A stretch of DNA of 64,000 nt from Clostridium uliginosum (GTDB lineage: Bacteria > Bacillota > Clostridia > Clostridiales > Clostridiaceae), in NCBI RefSeq assembly GCF_900112485.1, contig NZ_FOMG01000017.1:25014-89013 (forward strand), given 5' to 3'. The notes beneath the pieces are model-generated. The model was not told where the DNA came from, did no database searches, and saw nothing but the letters and a program-made list of their open reading frames with translations. The position numbers and the translations under genes are program-made. The first letter of the stretch is position 1. Each line of letters begins with the position of its first letter. Positions 26,532 to 34,790 of this stretch are shown one piece after another.

Positions 26532-26616
26532 AAGGCACATTTAAAAAAAGCAATAGACTAGTATGACGTAAAATATACGGTGCATCTTTGGTCTATTATT
26601 TTCGTTCATGTGCCTA
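26532..26616. repeat. Family C fold-back repeat
   Basis: AAAGGCACATTTAAAAAAAG, CAATAGACTAGTATGACG, then TTTGGTCTATTATTTTCGTT and CATGTGCCTAAAG. It directly follows the minimal family B copy, so the two families are in tandem here. Confidence 0.75.
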
Positions 26617-26642
26617 AAGATTAGAATTATTGGAGGAAAAAT

Positions 26643-27455
26643 ATGTACAAATTAATAGCACTAGATATGGATGGCACATTATTAACAAGTGATAAGAAAA
26701 TTTCTGAAAAGAATAAAAAGGCTATAAAGGCAGCTGAAGAAAAAGGTGTTAAAGTTGTTTTAACTTCAGGAAGACCTTCTGATGGTTTAACAAGATACTT
26801 AAAGGAACTTGATTTATTAAAAGAAGAGGATTATGTACTTAGTTTCAATGGAGGAGTAGCTCAAAATGCTAAAAGTGGAAAAGTTATATCAAAGATAGCA
26901 ATAAAAGGTTCAGATTTAAAATATTTAAGCAAAATAGCTAATGAATGTGGCATAAATATTCATGCGTTCTCTTCAACTAAGGGACTGATAACTCCTAAAA
27001 CTAATAAATATACAGATTATGAAGCAGAGATGAATGAAATTAATGTGAATATAGCAGATTTTAACTCAATAGATGATGATGAGGATATAATAAAAGTAAT
27101 GATGATAGATCCAGAACCTATATTAGAAGAAGCTATAAAAAAATTACCTAAAGAAGTTTATGAAAAGTATACTGTGCTAAGAAGTGCACCTTACTTCTTA
27201 GAATTTATGAATAAGGAAGTTGATAAAGGCTTAGGGTTAAAAAAGCTTGCTGAAACTCTTGGAATAAAGCAAGAAGAAGTTATTGCTATGGGTGATGCAG
27301 GAAATGATTTATCAATGGTTGAATATGCAGGACTTGGAGTAGCTATGGGTAATGCATTCCCAGAAGTAAAAGAAATTGCTAATTTTATTACAAAAAGTAA
27401 TGATGAAGATGGAGTAGCTTATGCAATAGAAAAGTTTGTTCTATCAGAAAAATAG
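26643..27455 (+). CDS. Cof-type HAD-IIB phosphatase (YidA-like)
   Basis: Encodes 270 residues. HAD motif I LDMDGTLLTSDKKIS at the N-terminus (nucleophile Asp in DMDGT), motif II VVLTSGRPSDG, motif III Lys in LKKLAETLGI, and motif IV AMGDAGNDLSMVEYAGLGVAMGNA. The HAD-IIB cap lies between. Such enzymes dephosphorylate sugar phosphates or other small metabolites; the exact substrate cannot be read. GGAGG lies before the ATG. Not obviously linked to its neighbours. Confidence 0.93.
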   Translation: MYKLIALDMDGTLLTSDKKISEKNKKAIKAAEEKGVKVVLTSGRPSDGLTRYLKELDLLKEEDYVLSFNGGVAQNAKSGKVISKIAIKGSDLKYLSKIANECGINIHAFSSTKGLITPKTNKYTDYEAEMNEINVNIADFNSIDDDEDIIKVMMIDPEPILEEAIKKLPKEVYEKYTVLRSAPYFLEFMNKEVDKGLGLKKLAETLGIKQEEVIAMGDAGNDLSMVEYAGLGVAMGNAFPEVKEIANFITKSNDEDGVAYAIEKFVLSEK

Positions 27456-27500
27456 ATTGGTATATTGAATAGTTATTTTTTAAAAATACATTAGTTACAT

Positions 27501-27692
27501 AAAAAAATAGAAATAACATTTATTCTAGAAGACTAGAAAAATTTCACTAACAGTTTCTAACATTTGAAGTTGCACCCATAAAAGATTGTTCCTAATATGC
27601 ATTAGGACAATCTTTTATGGAACAACTTCAAATTAAGAAACTCTAAACTTATTTTTCAATGCTTCTTTAACAAATGTTATTTCTATTTTTTT
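27501..27692. repeat. Family A fold-back element lacking its outer tips
   Basis: Arms AAAAATAGAAATAACATTTA and AATGTTATTTCTATTTTTTT; inner arms CAGTTTCTAACATTTGAAGT and CTTCAAATTAAGAAACTCT; loop hairpin CCATAAAAGATTGTTCCTAA / TTAGGACAATCTTTTATGG. The GTCTCA tips are absent. It lies between the two convergent genes and could terminate both. Confidence 0.7.
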
Positions 27693-27715
27693 GTTTGTTT
27701 TAAAACATAGTCATA

Positions 27716-28777
27716 TTATTCAATGAATTTTATGCAAGTTGGAGTTGGAACATCTTCTAAGCCAATAAATTTTAATGCTCCGGTTGATGGATTGATAGAA
27801 AATATAGATATATTATCAGAATCTTGATTACCACAAATTATAAATTTTCCATATGGATCCATTTGGAAATCACGAGGAGAATTTCCTTTGCAAGAAAAAG
27901 TATCTACATATTTTAATTTTCCATCAGTTTCATTTATATAAAATAAACTTATTGAATTATTTTTTCTATCTGAAGTATATAAAAATTTATTGTTCTTATG
28001 AACGTGTATAGCAGCACCAGATTTTTCACCTTTATAAGTATCTGGTAAAGCACTTATAATTTGAGTATTTTTAAATGGAACTTGTTCATTTGGATTATAT
28101 ATAAAAGTGAAAATTTCACCTGTTAATTCACTTAAAACATAATAAAAAGGCTTTGATTTTGAATAAGTTACATGTCTTGGACCAGATCCTTTAGGGAATG
28201 AATAACTAAGATCAGCTCTTTGAGTTAATTCATTATTATCCAATGTGTATACCATTAGTTTATCAATGCCTAAATCAATTGATAAAATATATTTTTCATC
28301 ATGTGTAAAAATAGAACAATGTATATGTGGCTCCTGTTGTCTTAATGGATCTGTACTTGAGCCTGTATGTTTTGCAATTTTATAAGAATTTAAGATTATT
28401 CCATCTAAGGTGTTATAAACAATCATTTTATTTTCATGATAATTTGATGAAATTAATAATTGTCGGTTCTTTCTTATGGTTATATGACAAGGTGGTTTTG
28501 TTTCTGAAAGATTATAATTAATCAAATCAATATTATCTTTTTCTCCAAAAAATTTAAATGAAGATACCCCAGATTTATCTCCAACTGTGCAAGTAGAATA
28601 TAATATATTTCTTTCTTTATCAATGGCTAAATATGTAGGGTTTTCAATTTCATAAGCTAAATTAATTTTCTCTATTTTACCAGAGCTTAAGTTAAAGCTA
28701 AATTTATAAATACCCTTACTTGTATTTTTAGTGTAAGTTCCAATGAACCCAATGATGACATCTTGATGTAATATCAA
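27716..28777 (-). CDS. Lactonase family protein (6-phosphogluconolactonase-like)
   Basis: Encodes 353 residues of the seven-bladed beta-propeller lactonase family: FIGTYTKNTSKGIYKFSFN at the N-terminus, then YLAIDKERNILYSTC, PHIHCSIFTHDEKYILSIDLGIDKL (the H-x-H and DLG-D blade motif), GPRHVTYSKSKPFYYVLSELTGEI and SPRDFQMDPYGKFIICGNQDSDNISIF. The predicted role is hydrolysis of 6-phosphogluconolactone in the oxidative pentose phosphate pathway, but substrates vary. The start is TTG with GGGGGGA eight bases upstream; no ATG fits. Confidence 0.88.
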   Translation of the reverse strand: MILHQDVIIGFIGTYTKNTSKGIYKFSFNLSSGKIEKINLAYEIENPTYLAIDKERNILYSTCTVGDKSGVSSFKFFGEKDNIDLINYNLSETKPPCHITIRKNRQLLISSNYHENKMIVYNTLDGIILNSYKIAKHTGSSTDPLRQQEPHIHCSIFTHDEKYILSIDLGIDKLMVYTLDNNELTQRADLSYSFPKGSGPRHVTYSKSKPFYYVLSELTGEIFTFIYNPNEQVPFKNTQIISALPDTYKGEKSGAAIHVHKNNKFLYTSDRKNNSISLFYINETDGKLKYVDTFSCKGNSPRDFQMDPYGKFIICGNQDSDNISIFSINPSTGALKFIGLEDVPTPTCIKFIE

Positions 28778-28799
28778 ATGTAGTCCCCCCTTTTATTTT

Positions 28800-28846
28800 T
28801 TAGGTTATGTTTTAAAATATCAACATTTAATTAAAACATATCCATT
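28800..28846. repeat. Minimal family B fold-back
   Basis: TAGGTTATGTTTTAAAATAT and CAACATTTAATTAAAACATA form a short palindrome upstream of the lactonase gene. Confidence 0.5.
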
Positions 28847-29113
28847 TTTAAAAATATGCATTATATAATTATAAGTATATCATAAATAAATACAGATAAA
28901 GTTTAATATGAATTTTCAAAAAGTTCAATTTTATATTTTTAATCATATAATGTAAAAAATATAAGAAAAGTATAATTATAAAAAAGATTTAATGGAAAAA
29001 TTTGATAAAAAGATATGAAACTTTATTAAACAATTAATATTTAAATTAGCTATACTAGTAGTAATCGGATAAATATTTTTAATTAGATATATTATTAAAG
29101 CAGTTTTAAAATT

Positions 29114-29175
29114 AAGGCACATGAAAGAAAATAATAGACAAGTATACTAGCCTATTATTTTCTTTCATGTGCCTA
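29114..29175. repeat. Family C fold-back repeat
   Basis: AAGGCACATGAAAGAAAATA, ATAGACAAGTATACTAG, CCTATTATTTTCTTTCATGT and GCCTAAG: arms match almost perfectly. A solitary left end (AGGAACATGAAAGAAAATAA, 29261-29280) follows 85 bases later. Confidence 0.8.
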
Positions 29176-29212
29176 AGTGAGATTTTAGGATAAGAATTGT
29201 TAATTTCTAATA

Positions 29213-29240
29213 TTGATAACATATGTTTTTTTGGTATAAT
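29213..29240 (+). promoter_or_regulatory. Predicted sigma-A promoter of metA
   Basis: TTGATA (29213-29218), a 16-base spacer and TATAAT (29235-29240). It is about 85 bases upstream of the chosen metA start. No S-box or T-box leader is recognisable between them. Confidence 0.6.
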
Positions 29241-29324
29241 AAGTTAAGGATAAGGTATTTAGGAACATGAAAGAAAATAATGCCAAAAAGAAACAATAAG
29301 CATATAAGAGGGGGGGCTTTTGGA

Positions 29325-30245
29325 ATGCCAATAAAAATTCCTATAGAATTGCCAGCATTTAAAGTATTATCTGAAGAAAATATATTTGTAATGAATGATA
29401 AAAGGGCAGATACACAAGATATAAGACCATTAAAGATAGCAGTTCTTAATTTAATGCCTAAAAAAATACTAGCAGAAAATCAATTATTAAGGTATTTATC
29501 TAATACACCATTACAAGTTGAGGTAAAGCTAATTCAAACTAAAACTTATGTTTCTCATAACACTCCAATAGAACATTTAGATAAGTTCTATAGTTATATG
29601 GAAGAAATAAAAAATGAAAAGTTTGATGGATTAATAATTACTGGGGCACCTGTTGAACAAATGGAATTTGAAGATATTGCATATTGGGATGAGTTAACTG
29701 AAATAATGGAGTGGAGTAATAAAAATGTATTTTCAACATTACATATTTGTTGGGGATCTCAAGCTGCATTATATTATCATTACAATATACCAAAGTATGA
29801 ACTTGATAAAAAATTATTTGGTGTATTTCCTCACTGGGTAAATGATGAAAAAGCAGATTTAACTAGAGGACTAGATGATGTATTTTATGCACCACATTCT
29901 AGACACACTGAAGTAAAAAAAGAAGATATAGAAAAAATTAGTGAACTTGAAATTTTATCTGAATCAGAGGAAGCAGGAGTATTTATTGTGGCTACAAAAG
30001 ATAGGAGAAAAGTTTTCTTGATGGGTCATCTTGAATATGATAGAAACACGTTAAAAGAAGAATATGTTAGAGATAGAGAAAAAGGTATGGAAACCGATAT
30101 TCCTAAAAACTATTTTGTAAATGATGATGTGAATAGTATTCCTAATTTTACTTGGAGAGGGAGCGCTAATATAGTTTTTGGAAATTGGTTAAATTATTGT
30201 GTATATCAAAATACTCCATATAATATTAATGATATTTCAAAGTAA
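29325..30245 (+). CDS. metA: Homoserine O-acyltransferase (acetyl- or succinyl-)
   Basis: MetA/HTS family, 306 residues from the ATG at 29325, which has GAGGGGGGG upstream; an earlier ATG at 29280 lies at the edge of a repeat-like sequence and would add 15 foreign residues. Landmarks: [56 protein letters not shown], the catalytic Cys in [21 protein letters not shown], and [17 protein letters not shown]. It activates homoserine for methionine synthesis. Many Firmicutes MetA enzymes use acetyl-CoA, decided by one active-site residue (Glu versus Gly) near the GAPVE motif; the GAPVE here favours neither without alignment. Confidence 0.95.
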   Translation: MPIKIPIELPAFKVLSEENIFVMNDKRADTQDIRPLKIAVLNLMPKKILAENQLLRYLSNTPLQVEVKLIQTKTYVSHNTPIEHLDKFYSYMEEIKNEKFDGLIITGAPVEQMEFEDIAYWDELTEIMEWSNKNVFSTLHICWGSQAALYYHYNIPKYELDKKLFGVFPHWVNDEKADLTRGLDDVFYAPHSRHTEVKKEDIEKISELEILSESEEAGVFIVATKDRRKVFLMGHLEYDRNTLKEEYVRDREKGMETDIPKNYFVNDDVNSIPNFTWRGSANIVFGNWLNYCVYQNTPYNINDISK

Positions 30246-30326
30246 GTCATATTTTAAATTATAGGATATGCTTAAAAAAAGTATTGATATTGTAATATAT
30301 CCTACTTATATTATTGTAAATTAAAG

Positions 30327-30438
30327 AATAGGTGTTTTAACATAAGGAATCTTCAAAAAATAACTAGTCAATATACGTTGTATATTGGATTGATATTTAA
30401 AAAAAGATCCCTAGAACTTAAATGTTAAAACGCCTATT
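30327..30438. repeat. Nested fold-back: outer hairpin arms around a family C-like element
   Basis: Outer arms AATAGGTGTTTTAACAT (30327-30343) and ATGTTAAAACGCCTATT (30422-30438) pair with one wobble. Inside lies a family C-like palindrome, AAGGAATCTTCAAAAAATAA with CTAGTCAATATACG and its right half ending AAAAAAAGATCCC. The gap between metA and the SNF transporter (489 bases) otherwise holds only scattered AT-rich sequence and partial repeat ends. Confidence 0.6.
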
Positions 30439-30669
30439 TTTGATTTGCTAAACATATTAAGGCATATTCACATAAAAAGTAGTATATATATTATTTGATT
30501 TTATACATAAAAATTAAAAATAATTTCACGAAAAATGTTATAAATAGTCTAAAATAATGATAAAATATATATGATTTTATTAAGATGCATATTTGTTTTT
30601 TTATTTTCGCTCATGTACATAAGGTTTAAATTATAAGTTTATTTTTAAAATACCTAAGTTGAAAATAAA

Positions 30670-30708
30670 AGCTCTGTTCTAATATCAACACGGTTTTAAA
30701 ACAGAGTC
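30670..30708. repeat. Minimal family B fold-back
   Basis: AGCTCTGTTCTAATATCAAC and ACGGTTTTAAAACAGAGTC, 26 bases before the next start codon. Confidence 0.55.
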
Positions 30709-30734
30709 AAAATAAAAGAAAGTGGAGGGGTTAC

Positions 30735-32087
30735 GTGGAATCAAAAAGAGAAAAGTTTTCATCAGGCTTAACAGTCTTTTTAGCAACACTTAGTTCCGCT
30801 GTAGGGTTAGGTAATATATGGATGTTTCCTTATGTTACAGGAAAAAATGGTGGAGCAGCATTTATAATTATTTATTTGATATGTGTAGTATTAGTTGGAA
30901 TGCCTGTACTTATTAGTGAATTTATAATAGGTAGAGGAACTAGGAAAAATGTTTATGGAGCTATTTCCACAATTACAAATAAGAAAAAATTTAAAAGTAT
31001 AGGAGTTATAGCAATATTGGCTACATATTCCCTGTTGTTTTTTTACACAGTAGTTGTAGGGTGGGTTTATTCATATGTATTTAAAGCATTAGTTGGAAGT
31101 TTTAAAGGTGTTACTTTGGAGCAAGCAAGTAATATATTTAATACTACTAGTGCAGGAGCAATATCATCAATTATTTGGCAATTTATTGCAGTTGCAGTAG
31201 GTGGAGCTATTTTAGTTTTAGGTGTTAAGGGTGGAATAGAGAAGTTAACAAAAACTTTAATGCCCGTATTAGTTATACTACTTGTAGTGTGTGCTTTTAC
31301 AAGTTTAACATTACCTGGATCAATGGAAGGCGTTAAATTTTTAATTAAACCCGATTTTTCAAAAGTACATATAGGAGTTGTTCTTTCAGCATTAGGATTA
31401 GCATTTTTTAAATTATCTGTTGGTACAGGGACAATGATTACATATGGTAGTTACTATACTGATGATAATAATTTAATTGCTACAGCAAGTAAAGTTGCAA
31501 TATCAGATACAATAGTATCATTATTAGCAGGGCTTGCAATATTTCCAGCTGTTTTTTCATTTGGAATGGAACCAAGCAGTGGACCTGGACTGTTATTCAA
31601 TACTGTACCATTAATATTTTCAAAAATGCCAGGAGGATGGATTTTATCAATTATATTCTTTTTACTAACATCAATGGCAGCAACAATGGCTATGATATCT
31701 TTATTAGAAGTATTAATAGTTTTCTTTAATGAAGAATTAAAAATAGAAAGAAAAAAAGCAGTAATAATTAACATAATAATAATAACAATAATAGGTTCAT
31801 TAGCTGCATTATCAGGAAATCCTAATGGCGTTTTAGGTAATAAATTAATATTTGGAAAAACATTCTTTGATCTTTTCGATTTACTTGTTTCAAAAGTATT
31901 TTTACCGGTAAATGGGTTTTTGATAATTTTACTTGTTGGATATTTTGCTAATAAAAAGTTTGTAAATGACCAATTAACCAATAATGGAACTTTAAATAAT
32001 GAAAAAATTGCAAATGCATTAATATTCATTATGAAGTATATCGCACCAGTTTTAATTGTTGTGGTATTCTTAAAATCTTTCATATAA
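30735..32087 (+). CDS. SNF-family sodium-dependent transporter
   Basis: Neurotransmitter:sodium symporter family (LeuT/MhsT-like), 450 residues, about 12 helices. FSSGLTVFLATLSSAVGLGN IWMFPYVTGKNGGAAF is the first-helix signature with the sodium- and substrate-binding GLGNIWRFP-like segment (here NIWMFP). FFKLSVGTGTMITYGSYY and PSSGPGLLFNTVPLIF are further family motifs. The substrate is probably an amino acid. The start is GTG with GGAGGGG upstream. The stop codon TAA overlaps the first bases of a family C repeat. Confidence 0.93.
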   Translation: MESKREKFSSGLTVFLATLSSAVGLGNIWMFPYVTGKNGGAAFIIIYLICVVLVGMPVLISEFIIGRGTRKNVYGAISTITNKKKFKSIGVIAILATYSLLFFYTVVVGWVYSYVFKALVGSFKGVTLEQASNIFNTTSAGAISSIIWQFIAVAVGGAILVLGVKGGIEKLTKTLMPVLVILLVVCAFTSLTLPGSMEGVKFLIKPDFSKVHIGVVLSALGLAFFKLSVGTGTMITYGSYYTDDNNLIATASKVAISDTIVSLLAGLAIFPAVFSFGMEPSSGPGLLFNTVPLIFSKMPGGWILSIIFFLLTSMAATMAMISLLEVLIVFFNEELKIERKKAVIINIIIITIIGSLAALSGNPNGVLGNKLIFGKTFFDLFDLLVSKVFLPVNGFLIILLVGYFANKKFVNDQLTNNGTLNNEKIANALIFIMKYIAPVLIVVVFLKSFI

Positions 32088-32147
32088 GGTATATTAAAAT
32101 AAATAACGAGTAAGTCAGCTAGTCTATTTTCTTTTATGTACTTAAAC
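32087..32147. repeat. Family C repeat abutting the transporter stop codon
   Basis: AAGGTATATTAAAATAAATA, ACGAGTAAGTCAGCTAGTC, then TATTTTCTTTTATGTACTTAA; the right arm is shortened. Confidence 0.6.
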
Positions 32148-32154
32148 CACATTC

Positions 32155-32219
32155 AAAAAAGTAGAGATATGCTTCAAAACTAATACTAATATTTAGTCAA
32201 AGCATATCTCTACTTTTTT
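32155..32219. terminator. Strong bidirectional terminator
   Basis: Perfect 19-base arms AAAAAAGTAGAGATATGCT (32155-32173) and complement (32201-32219) around a 27-base loop, with A-run and T-run inside the stem ends. It separates the SNF transporter from the convergent prenyltransferase gene. Confidence 0.85.
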
Positions 32220-32279
32220 ATTAGGTTCTGTTTAAAACACTATATTAAAACAGAAACTTTTATTTAAATAGATATTATT

Positions 32280-32921
32280 CTAGCCACCTAGTGTAACATC
32301 TTGTTTATCATACCAGTTTAGAGCATCATAAAAATCTTGTTCTTTAAAATCAGGCCAATACTCATCTAAAATATAAAAATCTGAATAAACAGATTGAGCA
32401 GGTAATAAGCCACTTAACCTTCTTCTTCCACCCCAGCGAATAATTAAATCTATTCTGGAAATATCTTTTGAATGTATGTAAGGAATAATATGTTTTTTGT
32501 GAGAATTATCTTCTTTTAAAAGATTTAAATCCCACTCCCAACCATAATTTATTAAAAAATTTGCTTTGATTCCACCACTACCAAATTTAGTTCTTTTAGT
32601 AAAAGGTAATAATTCTTTTGGAAATAAGTCAGATTCTGTATTTCCTAGTACTAATATCTCACAATTTTCTTTGGTAAGTAGCATTACTGAATCAATACAT
32701 GCCTTTGTAAAAGCAATCTTTTGTTCATTTGGACGTTTAGTATTATCTATGGTAAAACCATAAAAAGTGACTTCTTCTATACCTTCTTTTTGACATAGTT
32801 TAAAAACATTAAGTCCAGGCTCTATACCGAAAAAGTAACCTTTATCTTTTGTCAATTGATTGAATAAAGCCCATCTTCTATTTCCATCAGGAATTATCCC
32901 TATATGTTTAGGTATACGCAT
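32280..32921 (-). CDS. Short cis-prenyltransferase (undecaprenyl diphosphate synthase-like)
   Basis: Encodes 213 residues, shorter than UppS (about 245-260). The N-terminus MRIPKHIGIIPDGNRRWAL is the catalytic HIxxIMDGNxRWA motif (with I-P in place of I-M). GIEEVTFYGFTIDNTKRPNEQ is the TLYAFSxENWxRPxxE counterpart in diverged form, and IDLIIRWGGRRRLSGLLPAQSVYSDFYILDEYWPDF matches the C-terminal RTGGxxRxSxFLLWQxxYxExxF motif. It should condense isopentenyl diphosphate, but chain length and product are open. GGAGG precedes the start. A separate housekeeping UppS is expected elsewhere. Confidence 0.85.
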   Translation of the reverse strand: MRIPKHIGIIPDGNRRWALFNQLTKDKGYFFGIEPGLNVFKLCQKEGIEEVTFYGFTIDNTKRPNEQKIAFTKACIDSVMLLTKENCEILVLGNTESDLFPKELLPFTKRTKFGSGGIKANFLINYGWEWDLNLLKEDNSHKKHIIPYIHSKDISRIDLIIRWGGRRRLSGLLPAQSVYSDFYILDEYWPDFKEQDFYDALNWYDKQDVTLGG

Positions 32922-33049
32922 TTACCCCACCTCCTTACATATTTAAGTATATCCAGTATATGAAAAAATACACATATAACTAAATACTTATGATAAGTAT
33001 ATTTTAAAAAGTATTGGATTATAGTTTGATTGTTTATTAAAATAATATA

Positions 33050-33165
33050 AGGTATATAACGCAAAATAGACTAGCATAATGATTAGTTATTTTTTAAAAT
33101 ATGCCTAAGGTATCTTAATAAAAGTAACTAGTAAGTATGTGTTGCATAATGGAATGTTATTTTTT
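33050..33165. repeat. Two family C repeats in tandem
   Basis: First copy 33050-33107 (AAGGTATATAACGCAAAATA to AAAATATGCCTAAG), second 33107-33165 (AAGGTATCTTAATAAAAGTA to TTATTTTTTCAAATAATTA), sharing the AAGG at the joint. Confidence 0.65.
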
Positions 33166-33217
33166 CAAATAATTAAAGTAAATTAGTAAACATATTTATT
33201 TTTAGGGAGGACATATT

Positions 33218-34081
33218 ATGTCAGTTAGTAAAAAGAGACAAGTAGACTTAAAATCGTTAGGAATTTTATTACAAAATGATAAGGAACACTTTTCAATTAG
33301 ATTTTTAAGTAGAGCAGGGAATTTTACTGTAACAGAATTAAGTAGTTTAAATATACTTGCTCAAAAATATGGTAGAGGATATGTTGGACTAACAACTAGA
33401 CTTCAAGTTGAAATTCCATGGATTAAAAATGAAGATGTAGAAAAAGTTATGGAAGAAGCGAAAGAATTGGGACTTAGACATGGTGGAACAGGCAAGAAGG
33501 TAAGAGCATTAGTATCATGTAAGGGTTCAATATGTTTACATGGCAATATAGATACTCAAGAAATATGTAGACAATTAGAGGACAAGTACTTTGGAACGGA
33601 AACACCATCAAAATGTAAATTTTCAGTAGTTGGATGTCCTAATAACTGTGCAAAAGCAAATATAAATGATATAGGGGTTATGGGGAAAACTGTTCCGGAA
33701 TATCAAGAAGAAAAATGTGTTGGTTGTGGATTATGCGTTAAAGCTTGTAGACAAAAGGCTTTAACTTTAAAAGATAGAAAAATAATATTTGATAAAGAAC
33801 TTTGTGTAGAGTGTGGAGGATGTGTAAGAGCATGTAATACTAAGGGATTTATTGCAAAGGAAGTAGGAGCAGAAATATTTGTAGGTGGAAGATTTGGAAG
33901 AGGAATGAGAATAGCAGATTCACTTGGGAAAATTTTTAAAGAATATGAAATAATTCCAATGATTGATAAGATAATGGAACATTATAGAGAAATTGGTGAG
34001 CCAGGAGAAAGAATAAGCGCTACTATGGATAGAGTTGGAAAAAAAGAATTTTTAGCTACTGTTTTAAATAAGGAATTGTAA
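33218..34081 (+). CDS. Sirohaem/4Fe-4S sulfite-nitrite reductase-type protein (AsrC-like)
   Basis: Encodes 287 residues. A reductase N-terminal half-domain (YGRGYVGLTTRLQVEIPWI, with the T-x-R-[LQ]-x-[VI]E/Q sirohaem motif) is followed by the sirohaem-4Fe4S Cys cluster: CKGSICLHGNID, then CKFSVVGCPNNCAKANINDIG (C-x5-C and C-x3-C). Two ferredoxin-type clusters follow: CVGCGLCVKAC and CVECGGCVRAC. This arrangement is that of anaerobic sulfite reductase subunit C and small clostridial nitrite/sulfite reductases. AsrA and AsrB are not adjacent, so the electron donor is unknown. GGGAGG precedes the ATG. The stop codon lies inside a repeat element. Confidence 0.9.
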   Translation: MSVSKKRQVDLKSLGILLQNDKEHFSIRFLSRAGNFTVTELSSLNILAQKYGRGYVGLTTRLQVEIPWIKNEDVEKVMEEAKELGLRHGGTGKKVRALVSCKGSICLHGNIDTQEICRQLEDKYFGTETPSKCKFSVVGCPNNCAKANINDIGVMGKTVPEYQEEKCVGCGLCVKACRQKALTLKDRKIIFDKELCVECGGCVRACNTKGFIAKEVGAEIFVGGRFGRGMRIADSLGKIFKEYEIIPMIDKIMEHYREIGEPGERISATMDRVGKKEFLATVLNKEL

Positions 34082-34230
34082 AATAAATAACTAGTCAAAG
34101 ACTCGTAGGATTTTTTGAACTAGACAAGGAAGGAATGCATTTAATACTGCTGTTATTAGGTGCATTTTCTGACTTAGTATAGTAGAAAAAAATAACAAGA
34201 CTGACTAGTTATTTTTTTGAATGTGCCTAA
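34074..34230. repeat. Family C fold-back repeat overlapping the end of the reductase gene
   Basis: Left end AAGGAATTGTAAAATAAATA with ACTAGTCA supplies the last two codons and stop of the reductase. Right end TGACTAGTTATTTTTTTGAA and TGTGCCTAAA. The roughly 90-base interior is non-coding. Confidence 0.7.
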
Positions 34231-34282
34231 AATCTATTTTAAATTTAATTTATATGACCATAGTTTAAGTAATATATTTTAG

Positions 34283-34305
34283 GGGTATTACCTGAGTTAA
34301 TACCC
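34283..34305. other. Small perfect palindrome upstream of agrA
   Basis: GGGTATTA (34283-34290) and TAATACCC (34298-34305) around seven bases. It could be an operator or a minor hairpin; no T-run follows. Confidence 0.4.
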
Positions 34306-34338
34306 TAACTTGTTGTGTATAAAATTATAACAAATATA

Positions 34339-34366
34339 AAATAAATAGCTATAGCGGAATAGTTAC
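34339..34366 (+). promoter_or_regulatory. 28-base box shared with both secreted-protein promoters (third copy)
   Basis: AAATAAATAGCTATAGC, two variable bases, then AATAGTTAC. The same box follows the duplicated LytTR-repeat promoters at 37916-37943 and 47212-47239, just before the coding part. Here no secreted-protein gene follows and no clear 21-base-spaced repeats precede it, so it looks like the remnant of a third locus or a leader element. Confidence 0.55.
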
Positions 34367-34525
34367 AGATGATTTTTTATGTAAAAAATTTGTATAATAT
34401 CCAATAATATTGTATTATATAAGTAGAAAGAGTGAAAAGAACCCAATAAAAAACAAGTTCTAAATATGGTTAGTTTTATGAACTTATACATATTTGAATG
34501 TATTAACATATTTTTTGTTATTTGG

Positions 34526-34555
34526 TTGTAACATAAAAAAATATATAAATATAAT
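34526..34555 (+). promoter_or_regulatory. Possible promoter upstream of the agrA leader terminator
   Basis: TTGTAA (34526-34531), 18 bases, TATAAT (34550-34555). A strong terminator begins 28 bases later, so transcripts from here would be very short unless they read through into agrA. Confidence 0.35.
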
Positions 34556-34582
34556 AGATAGTATTATTTAAAAATATAAAAA

Positions 34583-34634
34583 ACAAGGCTTGTAAATATT
34601 CGGGTAGAAAAACATTTACAAGCCTTGTTTTTTT
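34583..34634 (+). terminator. Strong terminator-like hairpin in front of agrA
   Basis: Perfect 15-base arms ACAAGGCTTGTAAAT (34583-34597) and complement (34614-34628), 16-base loop, then a T-run. Followed by agrA 156 bases later on the same strand. No gene of its own lies directly upstream, so it may end a small RNA or attenuate the agrA-agrC message. Confidence 0.8.
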
Positions 34635-34790
34635 ATATGTGTGGGGACAAAAGATAAGGGGGAGAAGATTTGAGAGTAGTTAGGGATATTAGAAAGCTGA
34701 CAGAAAATTAATATAAAGACAACAGTACATTAAAATACAAAGAAGAAAAAATATACTGTTAGACTGTATATAGATTGGGGAGTGATACTT

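Noticed and set aside
31454..32152. 232-residue open frame on the minus strand
   Set aside because: It is antisense to the SNF transporter, with no ribosome-binding site and a composition typical of a shadow frame.
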